DNA of 64,000 nucleotides from Adenanthera pavonina (lineage: Eukaryota > Streptophyta > Magnoliopsida > Fabales > Fabaceae), in NCBI GenBank assembly GCA_026686845.1, contig JAIVEN010000008.1, positions 17,018,501-17,082,500 on the forward strand, in the 5' to 3' direction. Under the pieces are notes generated by a model. The model saw only the letters and a program-made list of their open reading frames with translations, made no database searches and was not told the DNA's origin. A program made the position numbers and the translations under genes. Shown here one piece after another: positions 21,501 through 32,639 of this stretch (its first letter is position 1; each line of letters starts with the position of its first letter).

Positions 21501-22740
21501 TGTTAGATATGCTGGCTTCCTAAGAGGGGGTGAATTGGGAAGATTAAAATTTTCTACAAAAGTCAAGAAAGTAATGAAAGCAAAAGTGACAGTAAAAATA
21601 GAGTATAAAGGAATAATAAGGTGAGAGCAGTAAAAGAGAAGGGAAGACATAGATATTTATCCTGGTTTGGTCTCTCTATCTTGACCTACGTCTAGTCCCC
21701 AAGCCATTATTTGAGATTTTCCACTATCTTGTAAGAATTCAGTGGGTTTCTTGCAATTGCCTTAGTACAATTTGATACTTTATTCTTAGAGCTTACAATC
21801 TCACTCTTTGCACTCTAGCTAAGTGCTTCCCAAATCCCTTGTGATATTCCCTCACAGGAAAATCTTTCTTCCAGCTGAAGATAAGATTGATTACAGTAAT
21901 TGAACTCTCTAATTTAGAGTGTATATAGAAGTTGAAGTACAGAGAATGAAGTATGTGAGAGTAAAAGGTTTTAACTTAAGAATTTGATAGAGTTTATGTA
22001 TATACAATGTAAAATCGTTACCCACATTTTCAAATGAAGTTCTATTTATAGATTTATGTCTCAACTATACATTAAAGACAAGATCTAGTCATTAGAGACG
22101 TTATCCAATGGTTACTTTGAAAAACTATCCATTCACCAACCGTATTTAATACGTTTGACACTCAAAGTTTGAATTTTGGTAGGTCAACAAACAAATTTCA
22201 CAAAGACCGAAAGCTAGAGACTTTAACGTTGAACTTTAAAGTTTGTCTGTTCTAAAGCAAAATTTGAATTTTCAACTTTGACAATGTTTCTGTATTGGAA
22301 CATATGAATTTTGGAGATCCAAAGTTCGTCTGTCAGAGAAGATTCTTATCATACTTATATCAAAGTTTGAATTTCTACACTCATAGTTTATCTGTTAGAG
22401 GAATCTCTTTTCTAATTAACTTATTTTCAATTCAAAATTTGAATTTTAGAAGTCAAAGTTCGAATTTTCAAAGTAATAGATCAGTATTAACACTTTAAAG
22501 TTCGTCTGTTAGTGGGTGTTTTTCAAATATTCTATGAATTATCATAGAATCATATTTTTACAACATTCTTTTGCAAGTTCAAAGTCTTTTACTCAATTTA
22601 AACATAGTAAGAAATCCTATATCTAATCTTATTCTAGTTTTACTTGGATTTCTCCACCTGAGATCTCTTGTGCACCTTTGATATCTTCTTTTCAAACTCT
22701 AGAAGGTTGGTTTGGAGTCATCAAAACACTTGATTCAACA
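21501..22740 (-). repeat. 5' LTR of the copia element (right copy)
   Basis: 1,240 bp, aligning with 9025-10680 but with an internal deletion near 22305-22315. In the first 190 bp I count about 20 differences from the left LTR, nearly all transitions, suggesting an old insertion that has decayed as methylated DNA. Confidence 0.9.
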
Positions 22741-23398
22741 ACTATTTATAAGATATATTTTGGAAACTTTTTGTTTATTCAAAATATAAATTATTTTACA
22801 ATTTTTAAAGAGTATTAAATTTTTATTTTCCAATTCTACCCAAATCATTTGTAATGGAGGGAGAGGAGATTAATTAGAGAGATATAATTATGATGGGGTA
22901 ACAATTTAATGAGGGTAATATTGAAAAGTTATAATAATTTATTAAAATTTCAAAAATTCTAACTAATCTTAACTAATTCTCTTGATCTATATAAAGTAGT
23001 TAAAAATAATTTATAAGTTAGAATATATGGAGTACATTTTATGCCAATTCCTATACCAAGTTTAGCTAATCATATATAATCCTTTGGTTCCTGTGTTTGA
23101 GTTTTCATTTGCAAATAAGAAAATAGTTTTATACATAACAACATGATGATTTGCATCTCATAAATACAAAACATCCATTGTTTCTAGAGTTTTTCATATT
23201 AGGATATTTAAGACAAGGTCTAATAATACAGAATCACTTTTTTAATACATGCCGATTTTGTTCATGAAAGAACCTTGCTTGCAACCAAAAGTCTAATAGA
23301 AAATTACCAAATATAGCATACAACAACATGACAAAGTCCAATGGTGGTATTGTGAAGCATAAATATAACCCTACAAGTTGCAGCACTTGGGAGGAATT
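22741..23398. other. AT-rich intergenic sequence
   Basis: Unique-looking AT-rich sequence between the copia element and the stop codon of the 149-residue gene. The last 100-200 bp before 23399 should be the 3' UTR of that gene. No other feature is seen. Confidence 0.4.
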
Positions 23399-25893
23399 CT
23401 AGACACTGTTGGACGTGTTTGCAGAATGGTTGTTGGTTCCACCAGTAATTGCTTTCCACTTATCCTTCAAATATGAAACTGCTCTCTCACATATATCCCA
23501 TATTTTTTCGTAGGCAAAATCACATATATTTTTTATTTTGTTGTAGGCAAAATATAAGAACAATAGCATGGAATAGATTATAAAGACATACAACTTATGA
23601 TTATTTGGAACCGGCAGTGATATTAATGCTATGCAAGCAGAAGATCCTGAGATCACATCTGATGTAAAGGCATGGATGAATAAACATAAGATTAAAGTCC
23701 ACATAATTGCAGAATGTTCATGGAAGGGTGATGAATTCGGAAAATGCAATTGAATGACAACTGCTAATATTGGAATGAAATATTTAAAGGCATCATGTTG
23801 AGGAATTGACCTGCATAATTATCAAGTTAGTTAAAATTTGTATTACTATGTCATCAAATTATGAAAAAAGTTCTCATGATTATAATAATATTTGAATATA
23901 TATATAAGACGGTAAATAATATAAATATTAAAAAAATAAAAACAGTAAACACGAAACTGGACTTACAACAAGCAAGGTCTATAATGAGCAGGATTACATA
24001 AATATGCATATTGCACGTAAAGGAGATTTAAAAATGGAAAATATAGTTATTTTGTTTAAAATTAGAGGGAAATATATAAACTTATTCCATTGAAAAAGAA
24101 AAAAGAAAACGAAGTACACTTGTTATGAGATAGCAGCATTTGCTTCAAAATAAGTGTTCAGTATTTTAAACTTATTTAAAGTTCTGTTTTAATTTCTTCA
24201 AATGTTTATGTTTCAAATAAACACCATGTCTCAATTCTTCCCAATTAAGTATTAATTACTAAATATTTTAAGTATTAACCATACTCAATCTGGACGTGAA
24301 TGAGTCAAATTACTTATACCCTAGTTTATTAAGGAACTATGTCTGTCTTTAAATCTCAAAACAAAGCATGCCAATGGGAGATAGAAAGGTGTCTCAAAGT
24401 GAACCACTGCTTCATGAAGTTGTAATAGACAATTTAGTGAGATTAATCATAAGTTTCCAAGTTAGAGAGTAATAAAAGAACAAAAAATATAGATTTAATC
24501 ATCGTAGTTCATATCGAACATTGGGAAGTGCTTTGTGATGTTGTGGACTTGAAAGAGTTAATAAATATAATGATAAATTGCTATACATTATATAACTTGA
24601 CACCATTATTGGTGCAATTCTATGGAAGGCCAAAAAATACACACACAACGATACCATATTTTTTTGGCCAAAAAAGACACCATATTTAAGTTTTCGTTCG
24701 GGAAGCAATAAAATTAAAGCTCGCTTGACCCATCTCAAAACTAGCATGAAATTACATTAAATTTTGTTCATACTCTATTTTAAATGACCTAGCAGATATT
24801 AAATATAAGAAGTTAGTATTACTTTTAATGATATTTTATTTATCTTGTATCTTTGTTTTTCTATCTATGTTTTATTATAGAAAGGAAGAATGCTCAATTC
24901 GAAGACGAACACAAAAGAAAAATAATTAGCCTCATAAAGGAGAATGGCTAGGCTCTGGGAGTTAAATAAGTCACACTCTTTCGGAAGAGAGATTACTTTG
25001 TAAATTTTTGGAGAGGATATAGCTCACATTTATTATTTATATAATATAATAACAATTAAATATATATTTGATTAATATAATAGTAATTCTTTTAAATTTG
25101 AAACAAATTATATTTATGATTTTTAACATTACATAATAAAATTAAACTAAAAATTTGAAAAATAAACTTATTATTTGTATATGTATCAAAAAATTAATAG
25201 TACAATTAGAGATTTTATTATTTCTCATATTTACAAAAAAAATTGTGTGTGTGGGTGAGAGAGAGAGAGAGAGAGGGAGGGAGGGAGGGAGGGAGGGAGA
25301 GAGAGATAATTAAATAGGAAGGTGATCAACTAGACATATGAGATCTGGCCCGGAAAAAAATAAGAGAGACATATGAGATTGATTGTTAATAATTAATGAT
25401 CCGAATTCATATGTTACTGTTATAATAAGAAACATATAGTTTAAACCCTTGGGAGAAAATAGTTTCCTTTACATGCTCAAAGTTACAATTTGAAAAGATA
25501 AGAAGGAATTGATTCGGCCTACAGAACAACAACTGTGGAGATTTCTTATAATTATGATACTTAAAAAATGCAATTTAAAACACGTACGAGGAATTGGAAA
25601 AAAAGTTGTAAAGAAACACCACCACAATAATAGAGAAGATTAGTAGCATATGAAGGCAGACATATTGAAGCAGATTGCAAAATAGGGATGTGAGGCAATT
25701 GGACAGAAAATTTTACCCACGAGCAGCAGAAGCAGAAGAGATTTAATTTGTAGCATATATATGTGAAACCAGACACACCAAAGCAGATTAGGAAGTAGCG
25801 TAAAAGGAGAAACAAGAGGAGGAAGCAAGAGGAGTTGACGTGAAGAAATGCTAACCTTAGGGCATTCGTAATTGGTGCAAATGCCGGCGGCAT
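23399..25893 (-). CDS. two-exon gene for an unrecognised 149-residue multi-span membrane protein
   Basis: Exon 1 is 25893-25856 (ATG, MPPAFAPITNAL plus two bases of a codon) and ends AAG|GTTAGC. Exon 2 is 23810-23399, preceded by TTATGCAG, and completes the split Arg codon before continuing SIPQHDAFKYF. The phases match exactly, giving 450 bp including TAG. Hydrophobic segments are at about residues 23-36 (YFIPILAVVIQLHF), 46-61 (IMWTLILCLFIHAF), 64-80 (weaker) and 86-101 (YVFIIYSMLLFLYFAY). The amphipathic C-terminus (102-132) has two related turns around IKNICDFAYEK and IWDICERAVSYLK and ends in a polar Asn/Ser tail. There is no signal peptide; it is likely an integral membrane protein with a soluble C-terminal helix. 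I recognise no family. Neighbouring elements do not interrupt the exons. Alternatives: an unlisted lineage-specific gene family, or a recently dead gene without visible lesion. Confidence 0.7.
24370..24840. repeat. dispersed repeat copy in the intron (uninterrupted copy)
   Basis: Sequence from about 24380 (GTGTCTCAAAGTGAACCACTG) to about 24830 is paralogous to two pieces elsewhere: 35690-35880 (ATGTCTCAAAATGAATTACTG, then AATGATAAATTGCTAC) and 40133-40280 (CTTGACCCATCTCTATACTAG, then ATACTCTATTTTAAATGAC). It therefore represents the empty site of the hAT insertion at 35882-40132. The nature of the repeat itself is unknown. Confidence 0.7.
25252..25308. repeat. (GA)n/(GGGA)n microsatellite
   Basis: GAGAGAGAGAGAGAGA followed by repeated GGGA units and a second GA tract, within the intron of the 149-residue gene. 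A likely polymorphic marker. Confidence 0.9.
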
Positions 25894-25961
25894 GTTGATC
25901 AGATGAATATGAATATATGGATGTGATTCTTGGTGGAGCTCATCTTGCTCTCAGGTCTTAA

Positions 25962-25998
25962 TGACTCGGATATTTATATATATATATATATATATCAA
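25962..25998 (-). promoter_or_regulatory. TATA-like tract upstream of the 149-residue gene
   Basis: A TA-repeat ending TATATAAATATCC on the minus strand lies about 75-100 bp upstream of the ATG at 25893, a plausible core-promoter distance. It is also a simple (TA)n microsatellite, so repeat length could vary between individuals. Confidence 0.35.
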
Positions 25999-27700
25999 AA
26001 TGGCTATTTTCGCCCTCAGGAGTCATGCACTAGCAAAGTTTCTCAGGGTATTTTGGGAACTTGGTGGGCCATAGTGCTTGTAAAATTTTTCAGGGACCCG
26101 GGGTATTTTGGGAACTTGGTGGGTCCCATTCTCATATCAAGGCTTATGATCCACGGCATAAGGCTATAAGGTCATTCTCATATGAAAGCTCCGCGGCATA
26201 AGTGTATTTGAAAGTTGGATCTCCAGTCCCCACCGATGAGAAAGAAACGGAATTTTGGGGAATGTTGGAATAAGAAAGCACGTTGATGCCATGCTTTTAA
26301 CAGTGGGTTTATCCAGAGTATAGGACAAATCTCAGGCCTGATGACGTGGCATGACATTGATAGTTGAATGATACAAACGGCTATGATGAAGAACTGCGCA
26401 GGCCACTCATCCTAAAAGATGAGCGATGGATCCAAACGGGTGCCGGTTCATATTTAGCTATCTGGGCTTGGCTTTGGTATTTACTTTTGTGGCCAATACT
26501 TGGTTTTAATTTTTATTTCCTACTCAGATTTATAAGTCTAGTGGGTCCCATGCTTCAGACGCGCACCCATCAGTGGAATATTCAATATTTATTAAATTAA
26601 CATTATATATTTAAGAAACTGATGAAAAATGATTGCTTGATTCTCTACCCCTTTCCAGCCACTGCACGAGAGACCTCTGACTTTTACTGTGTTTATATGA
26701 TTTATCTTCCTGATTCTCACCTATTAAGAAAATTTATATAAAAATAATAAAAAATTTGCATAATCATAATGATATAATATATTCATAGAATGTACATATT
26801 TCCTTGTATGTGTAAAAGAAATAGAACGCCTCTCCTCCAACAGAGCTAAACGGGATGTTAATGCTTTTTCTTTATTTTTTTAATGAAGGGTTGTTAATAC
26901 TTTTAATTAAGCTTTAGTCTCAATTTTAAAAGTAATTACCAAGTGAGTAAATCAACTATGTTGAAAGTATTGATTTCTATAATTAATTATTTATTTTGGA
27001 ATATAAACTAGGCACCCAAAATGATTAAAGCTCACATTTGACCTTAATCCATTTTCATTTGGTTTCATTCTTGAATATTGATCCCCTGAATTCAACTAAC
27101 AATATCTTGGTTCAAGCTTCGTATCCTAGTTAACGAAATTATGCACTTTCCAATGGGAAGCATGTTGCTTTGATTTCTGTAAACATTTTTGAAATTATAG
27201 TTTTGAATGTATATATATTTTTTTCAAATTAATGCAGTTCAACAACTAAATTCTGATAAAATTATAGGGAATTCAATTTGTATTAAGTTTTGAATTTGAT
27301 ATACTTTATTTCTTTTTGTTATTGGAGTTATACTCGATCGTAAATTAGAATTCGGATTTTATTTTACTTGGAATGTGGCTGAATTTTAGAATTGAATTTT
27401 CAAGAGTCAACAGACACACACATTTTATACAAATTTAAGTAAAATATTTTTTAGCCAACATTTAAATAAGATATTAATAGCAATTGGGATTTAAACTCTC
27501 TTGTTCTAATAATAAAATATGCAATTTAAATTCATGATAAAAAATAATTTGCTTTAGAAAAAATGTGAATGGGCTCTGATCAAACAATACAAAATCACTT
27601 TCTTTTTTATGAGATATTACTTAATTTATTTTCTCGGAGAGGATATAGCAAGTCTTTTAAACCCTTCTCGTTAGGAAAGTGGTGGGTGAGAGTGTGTGTA
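25999..27700. other. intergenic region with short local duplications
   Basis: A 20-odd bp phrase GGTATTTTGGGAACTTGGTG occurs twice (about 26047 and 26101), and ATTCTCATAT...GCGGCATAAG-like phrases twice (about 26130-26165 and 26173-26200). A TGACGTGGCA (ACGT-core, bZIP-type) site lies near 26342. A 78-codon plus-strand ORF (26364-26600) has no recognisable content. The remainder to 27700 is AT-rich with no gene seen. Confidence 0.4.
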
Positions 27701-27703
27701 TAT

Positions 27704-28359
27704 AAGGGTGTTTAAAGATTTGATTTGATTCAGTTTTGGGCAAAAACTAAACTGAACTGAACCGAACCAATTGGTTTGGTAAATATTAAAACATATTCGG
27801 TTTTCTGTTAAATCGGTTTGGTTCGGTTTCCATTTCGGTTTGGTTTGGATTGGTCATACTAAAATGATTTTTTAAAAAAAAAAACAAGTATCATTTTTAC
27901 AAAAAATTAAATTAAATATGTACCATATAGATACTTTATGAATACAAATTATATCTAAATAATTTACAAATATATCAATTTTTTATGTAAAAAATTTGTG
28001 AATATTTTTTTACATGATTATTTATAACAACACACTAATTTATATCTTTTCTCTTTATCTAATAAATGCCTCATAATCTTATTCATGAGCTTATGGTTTA
28101 AGAGACATATGTTCATGAATATAATATACATATAAAATGTATTAAATAAAAAAATCTATTAAATAATATATTATAATTATATTAAAATAGTATCAGTATA
28201 TTTGATTTGGTTTAGTTCAAGTTCCAAATGTCTAAAACCAAATTGAATCGGTTTTAAAAGTGAAAAGATCGAAATAAACTTGATTTAAGTTCGGTTTGGA
28301 TCGGTTCTGATCAGTTTGGTTTGATTAAATCGGTTTGGATTGATTTTGAACACTCTTAT
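27704..28359. mobile_element. hAT-like MITE, copy 1
   Basis: Begins AAGGGTGTTTAAAGATTTG and ends GATTTTGAACACTCTTA, i.e. imperfect inverted termini, with GGTTTGGTT/AACCGAACC-rich subterminal parts. It is flanked by GTGTATAT (27696-27703) and ATGTATAT (28360-28367), a 7-of-8 TSD match in an AT-rich context. There is no coding capacity. Related to 28741-29386 along most of its length. Confidence 0.7.
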
Positions 28360-28384
28360 ATGTATATATGCTATATAGATAGAG

Positions 28385-28740
28385 AGGGGGGGGGGAGTCT
28401 TTTGCTTGGACCCTTACTTTGGTTTTTCCCTTATTGAAATTTAAGTTGAAATTCTGTTTCTAGTTGTCATTCCTCATCTTCTTTTTCAATTGTATTTATG
28501 TTTGCGAGTAAAGAATATCAATAAAAAAATACCGTTATTTTTTAAATAATAATGACAAACATATGATACATACATATATATATATATCACATATCTTATT
28601 TTTTGTGTAAAAAAAAAAGATTTTCCCCTTAAAGCAATCAAACAGTCCGGTACCCCCAATGGAAGAGTAATCACTCTCTCTGTAATTATATGTATTATGT
28701 ATATAGTATATAACTTGTCTGTAGGCAAATGATAACAAGT
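28385..28740. other. short spacer between the two MITEs, with simple repeats
   Basis: Contains a (G)9 run at about 28388 and TA-rich tracts near 28570 and 28690. Apparent minus-strand ORFs here run into the MITE and are not genes. Confidence 0.5.
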
Positions 28741-29386
28741 AAGGGTGTTTAAAGGCTCGGTTTGGTTTGGTTTTGGGCAAAAACCAAGCTGAACTAGACC
28801 AATCAATTTGACATCTGTTGAGATATTTTTAGTTTTTTTTTTTAATCAGTTTGGTTTGGTTTAAATCATGTTAAATTGATTTTTTTAAAAAAAATTATCA
28901 TTTTCTTCAAAAATTAAATTAAATAATTAAGTTGTATATAGATACTTTACGAACAAAAATTATATCTAAATATTTTACTAAATTATGAATATTTTATGTA
29001 AAATTTTTGTTACTTTTTTACATTTTTATTTATTTATTGATAGATTCACATAATTAATTATAATAATATACTTATTTATATTCTTTCTCCCAAACTAATA
29101 AATATCTTGTAATTTTATTTATGAGTTTTTTTACTTAAGAGACTTGTATTAATAAGTAGTATAAAAAGAAAATGCATTAAATAGATATAGTATTTGAATT
29201 TGAAAAAAAATAAATAGTATAGTAAGTTTGGTTCAGGTTTTGAAGGCCTGAAACTGAAGCAAAACAAATCAAGTCGGTTCCAAAACAACAGAAATCAAAA
29301 TAAACTTTTTTTCAGTTCAATTTTAATTGATTTGTGTCAGTTTGGTTCCATTTAATCGGTTTGGATCGATTTTGAACACTCCTCAC
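28741..29386. mobile_element. hAT-like MITE, copy 2
   Basis: Begins AAGGGTGTTTAAAGGCTCGG and ends GATTTTGAACACTCCTCAC, flanked by a perfect 8-bp TSD TAACAAGT (28733-28740 and 29387-29394). 646 bp, same family and same orientation as copy 1 (for example TTTTGGGCAAAAACC near the left end, TTTAATCGGTTTGGAT near the right). TSD length and terminal motif indicate a hAT-type non-autonomous element (inference). Confidence 0.78.
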
Positions 29387-32190
29387 TAACAAGTGAAAGG
29401 GTGGCTTTAGCTTATCTTATTTCTTATTTATTATGTTATTATATTTTATATATGAAATTAATGTTTAGTAACATCACTAGCTAATAACTTTAATATTATT
29501 TGAGCAGTTTAATTAAGCTGCGCATAATTAAATAACTCATTTTAATGGATTCAACCTAGTTACTATTATTGGTCTCAAAAACCTAATGAATATATATATA
29601 TGTATATATGAAAATTAGGTTCACTTAATTTGGTTATAAGTTCATTAAACAAATTAATTAGTTAGATCTAATTAAAAGAACAATAATATTACCCTACTAG
29701 TTTAGATAACATATATATAATATTAGTATACTATAATTATTATAAATACACATACTTTATGATAGATTCCGTCTTAATTAAACCAAGTCAATTGAACAAA
29801 CTTGAAAGAGCAATTGCTGGAAATTAGAAATAATAATTTACGAAATAGACGGTTAGAAATGGCCTTTCTTATATTATTATATTATTGTAAAAGAACAACG
29901 ACTTACCTTATGAAGCGTCGGAATGTCCGAAATGCGTCCAGATTCTCTCCTCGGCTAGAAATGGCCCCGGTTTTGCATGTAATTACTAACGGACAAGCCC
30001 GAAGACTCATGGCTTGTTTGCATCTGCTTTATGAATGGTGTCTGAGGTCAAAACTAATTTTCCAATGAAAAGTAGCTGTCTTGCTATTCTATCACTTAAT
30101 GGTTTGAAAAGTAGCCGCAGCTGGAAACCAAATCTTGGACTTAGAGAGAGCTTTATTTGTTGCAGATTGTGATTGAGTATCAATTATGATAAAGTCAGAT
30201 AAAAATATACTAATAAAAATAAAAATAAATAGAAAAATTAGAAAAATAAAATTTCAATAAAATTCATCCTATCTAATGATCGAAATGTCCATTCAAAATT
30301 TTAATCTCCATAAATTATAATCTGTATACTATGTTCCCAATTAAATAAATTCAAACTAAATTTTAATCCAAGTAAATTAAATTAAACATGAGTAGAATTT
30401 AAGCTCAATTTGAAGAAAAATTATGAGTTTTGTTAAATTCAATTTTCAAATAAATCATCCAAACATAAATATATTAATTCAAAACCAATTTTTATCATAA
30501 TTACGTTATAAAACTAATTTTACCAAAATTTATTTTTATTAACTAAAAATCAAACGGGCACTTAAAAGGCTCAGTTCTTTCCGTACTTTTCTTCACCCTA
30601 TAATAGTAATAATAATACTCCCTCCAAAGTTTATGGGGGATTAGATAGTTTGGTTGGGTTAAGAGCTCCAGAGACTCTAGGGATTGATCAATGATCAGGG
30701 GAAAACGGAGGGAGAAAGACTACACAACAAGGCTCTTTGGGTTGGACACTTTGGTAGATCAGCAATTGACACAGCTGGAAAACAAATTTGCTGAATTATC
30801 CCTCAGTAATCACTGAAAGCTACTGTAGTAGCCACCCCCACCCCACAACCAAAAAAAAAAAAAAATAACACAGCCTTGTGTAAAATGCGAATATTTTTTT
30901 TTGTCAAATACGGATAGATTAAACTAGGGTTTTACTTCTATAAGGAATTAAATTGAAATCTGGAGAAAGAAGTAAAAATAAATTTCTATAAAATTTAGAA
31001 TAGGGATGGAATCATATTTGAGAAACTGAGATGTATTATATCATATTTTATTTTTAATCCAAAAAAATATCATATTTTATTTATTTTATGAAATTTAGTT
31101 TCATGATCGAAAATGATACATCGTATGTGTTTGAGATTGTTAAAAAAAAAAGTGTTCAAAACAAGGTTGTTATTAATATTGTTACTTTTTTGGGGATTAC
31201 TTTTCGTTTTCAATGGTTGAAAAAGCTTACATGTTATTGTCGACAGGAAATAGTGGTTTGGTCATCATAGATAATCAAATTCCTAGGTTGTAGAGATCCT
31301 TCGCTCATTTTGAAAAGAACAACGACTTAAAATATCTTCTCTCTTTTGGATAAAAAAAAAAAAAGATCTCTTCTCTTATTCACTCTCTCCTTCCAAATTA
31401 TTTCCATTTTACGTCGATATGGATTTAAGAGGTTACTCTCTCTAGCTATTCCTCAAAAAGAAAAAAAATTATATCTGTTCTGCACAAAAATGTATTCTTT
31501 AATTATTAAAATATTAACTATTTATTGGACGGCTTGGCTCAAAACTTCGATCCGTCCAGACGTGACGATCTCGACTTGTTAGGGTTTTGAAGATGAAATG
31601 CTAAACTAAAATTCCTCACAACGTTGAGGTGGAAGGATATGGTAAATTAAAAAAAGCGTACAGGTAAGGAATGGGCTAAATAGCAAACCAGTCTGTTATT
31701 TCCATGATTTGAGTCGCCTCCACTTCCACTAGCTACCACCTCCGAATTACGCATCAAAACAAAACCAGGCCATACAGTGGGTGGTATTAATCCTTTCTAT
31801 TTTCTAATCTCATAACAGAGCACCTTCATTGTGACAGAAAAATGAATGATTCTCCAAGTGTATTACTACCGGACGACATTGCAATAGGAAACTCAGTGAC
31901 ACAAACCAAAGGGAAAGCATAAGTCATACCATATAAGCAACTAGCTAGTGGATAGTCGAATATTGAGAGGGTTGAAGTAAATGGGATATATTGGAATGAT
32001 AGAAAGAATGAAGGAAGGAGGAGAAGATAGACTAACCTTCCGAGACCTGTGATTTAGGTAAACCGAGACGACGGCATCCTTAGAAGTATATGAGATTGAA
32101 ATAGTTATCAATCTTAAAGTAATATGAAAATATAATCAAAGTAAGCTTCTTGTCTATATTGATGACATCGGTGTTCCTCAAGGCTTAATT
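29387..32190. other. AT-rich intergenic region, no clear gene
   Basis: Includes poly-A/T runs (for example 30850 and 31350) and scattered short ORFs. A GC-richer patch at 29920-30060 (88-codon plus-strand ORF from 29802) shows no recognisable domain. A compact 41-codon ORF at 30691-30816 is listed separately. Confidence 0.4.
30691..30816 (+). CDS. possible small ORF, 41 residues
   Basis: ATG to TGA with a protein-like composition: MIRGKRREKDYTTRLFGLDT then a Leu/Gln-rich amphipathic tail ending LSLSNH. It sits in a locally GC-richer patch (30610-30830) within AT-rich sequence. It may be a fragment of a former exon or chance; no family is recognised. Confidence 0.18.
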   Translation: MIRGKRREKDYTTRLFGLDTLVDQQLTQLENKFAELSLSNH

Positions 32191-32204
32191 AACATAGCCA
32201 AACG

Positions 32205-32525
32205 CCACCGACCTGCCCCTCCTTCCGACCGTTCTTTCATTCAATCTATAGCTACAAAATCCATGGGAGTGGTTGTCAACGTGTTCCTAAGGGCTTACCT
32301 TTGCATAAAAATAAAAAAACGCACCCCTCCATCCAACCGTTCGTTCATGTAATCTTTCAATCTACGGCTAAACATGGAAGGGGGGTTGTTGTTGAGGTGT
32401 TCCTCAAGTCTTATTTAATTTGAAATTAAAGTAGTTTTCAGAAAGATTTACGTACCCTTGGGACAACACTTATGGCTTCCCCCTCCATCCAATCGTTCGT
32501 TCATTCAATCTACGGCTAGTGGCTT
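32205..32525. repeat. degenerate tandem repeat, three units of about 110-155 bp
   Basis: The core CCCCTCCATCCAACCGTTCG followed by TTCATTCAATCTACGGCTA-like sequence occurs at about 32216, 32325 and 32479, each preceded or followed by GTTGTTGAGGTGTTCCTCAAG-like sequence (about 32171, 32278 and 32390). Unit lengths differ because of indels. No coding frame runs through all units. Confidence 0.7.
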
Positions 32526-32639
32526 CAAATTTCTAATGGCTTCTCCCATAGTTGTTACATTGAAGTTTTTGCCGTCCACTTTTGTCTTTCAGACACAATT
32601 ACACTTGGAATGGACCTCGACGACCTGGCAAGAAATTTT

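Larger units (their letters stand above)
9025..22740 (-). mobile_element. nearly complete Ty1/copia retrotransposon, Sirevirus-like, decayed
   Basis: The element is 13.7 kb, with LTRs 9025-10680 and 21501-22740 that both begin TGTTAGATATG and end CTTGATTCAACA on the plus strand. CTAT precedes the left LTR and ACTAT follows the right one, consistent with a 5-bp TSD carrying one mutation. The minus-strand order is 5' LTR (right), PBS, gag, protease, integrase, RT, RNase H, an additional ORF, PPT and 3' LTR (left). Protease-integrase-RT-RNase H is the copia order. Large size, a gag with zinc knuckles and a long ORF after pol fit the Sirevirus group (inference). All genes carry stops or frameshifts. 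Removing the nested solo LTR (2,365 bp plus one 5-bp TSD copy) leaves about 11.3 kb. Confidence 0.9.

Noticed and set aside
25561..25893. 110-codon minus-strand ORF read straight through from the ATG at 25893
   Set aside because: After 13 codons it continues into what is better read as an intron: the donor AAG|GTTAGC and phase-matched acceptor at 23811 give a coherent protein, whereas the read-through is low-complexity Leu/Phe/Cys sequence.
28486..28806. 106-codon minus-strand ORF (and an overlapping 81-codon ORF)
   Set aside because: Spans the spacer and the end of a MITE; composition reflects TA repeats and the MITE terminus.
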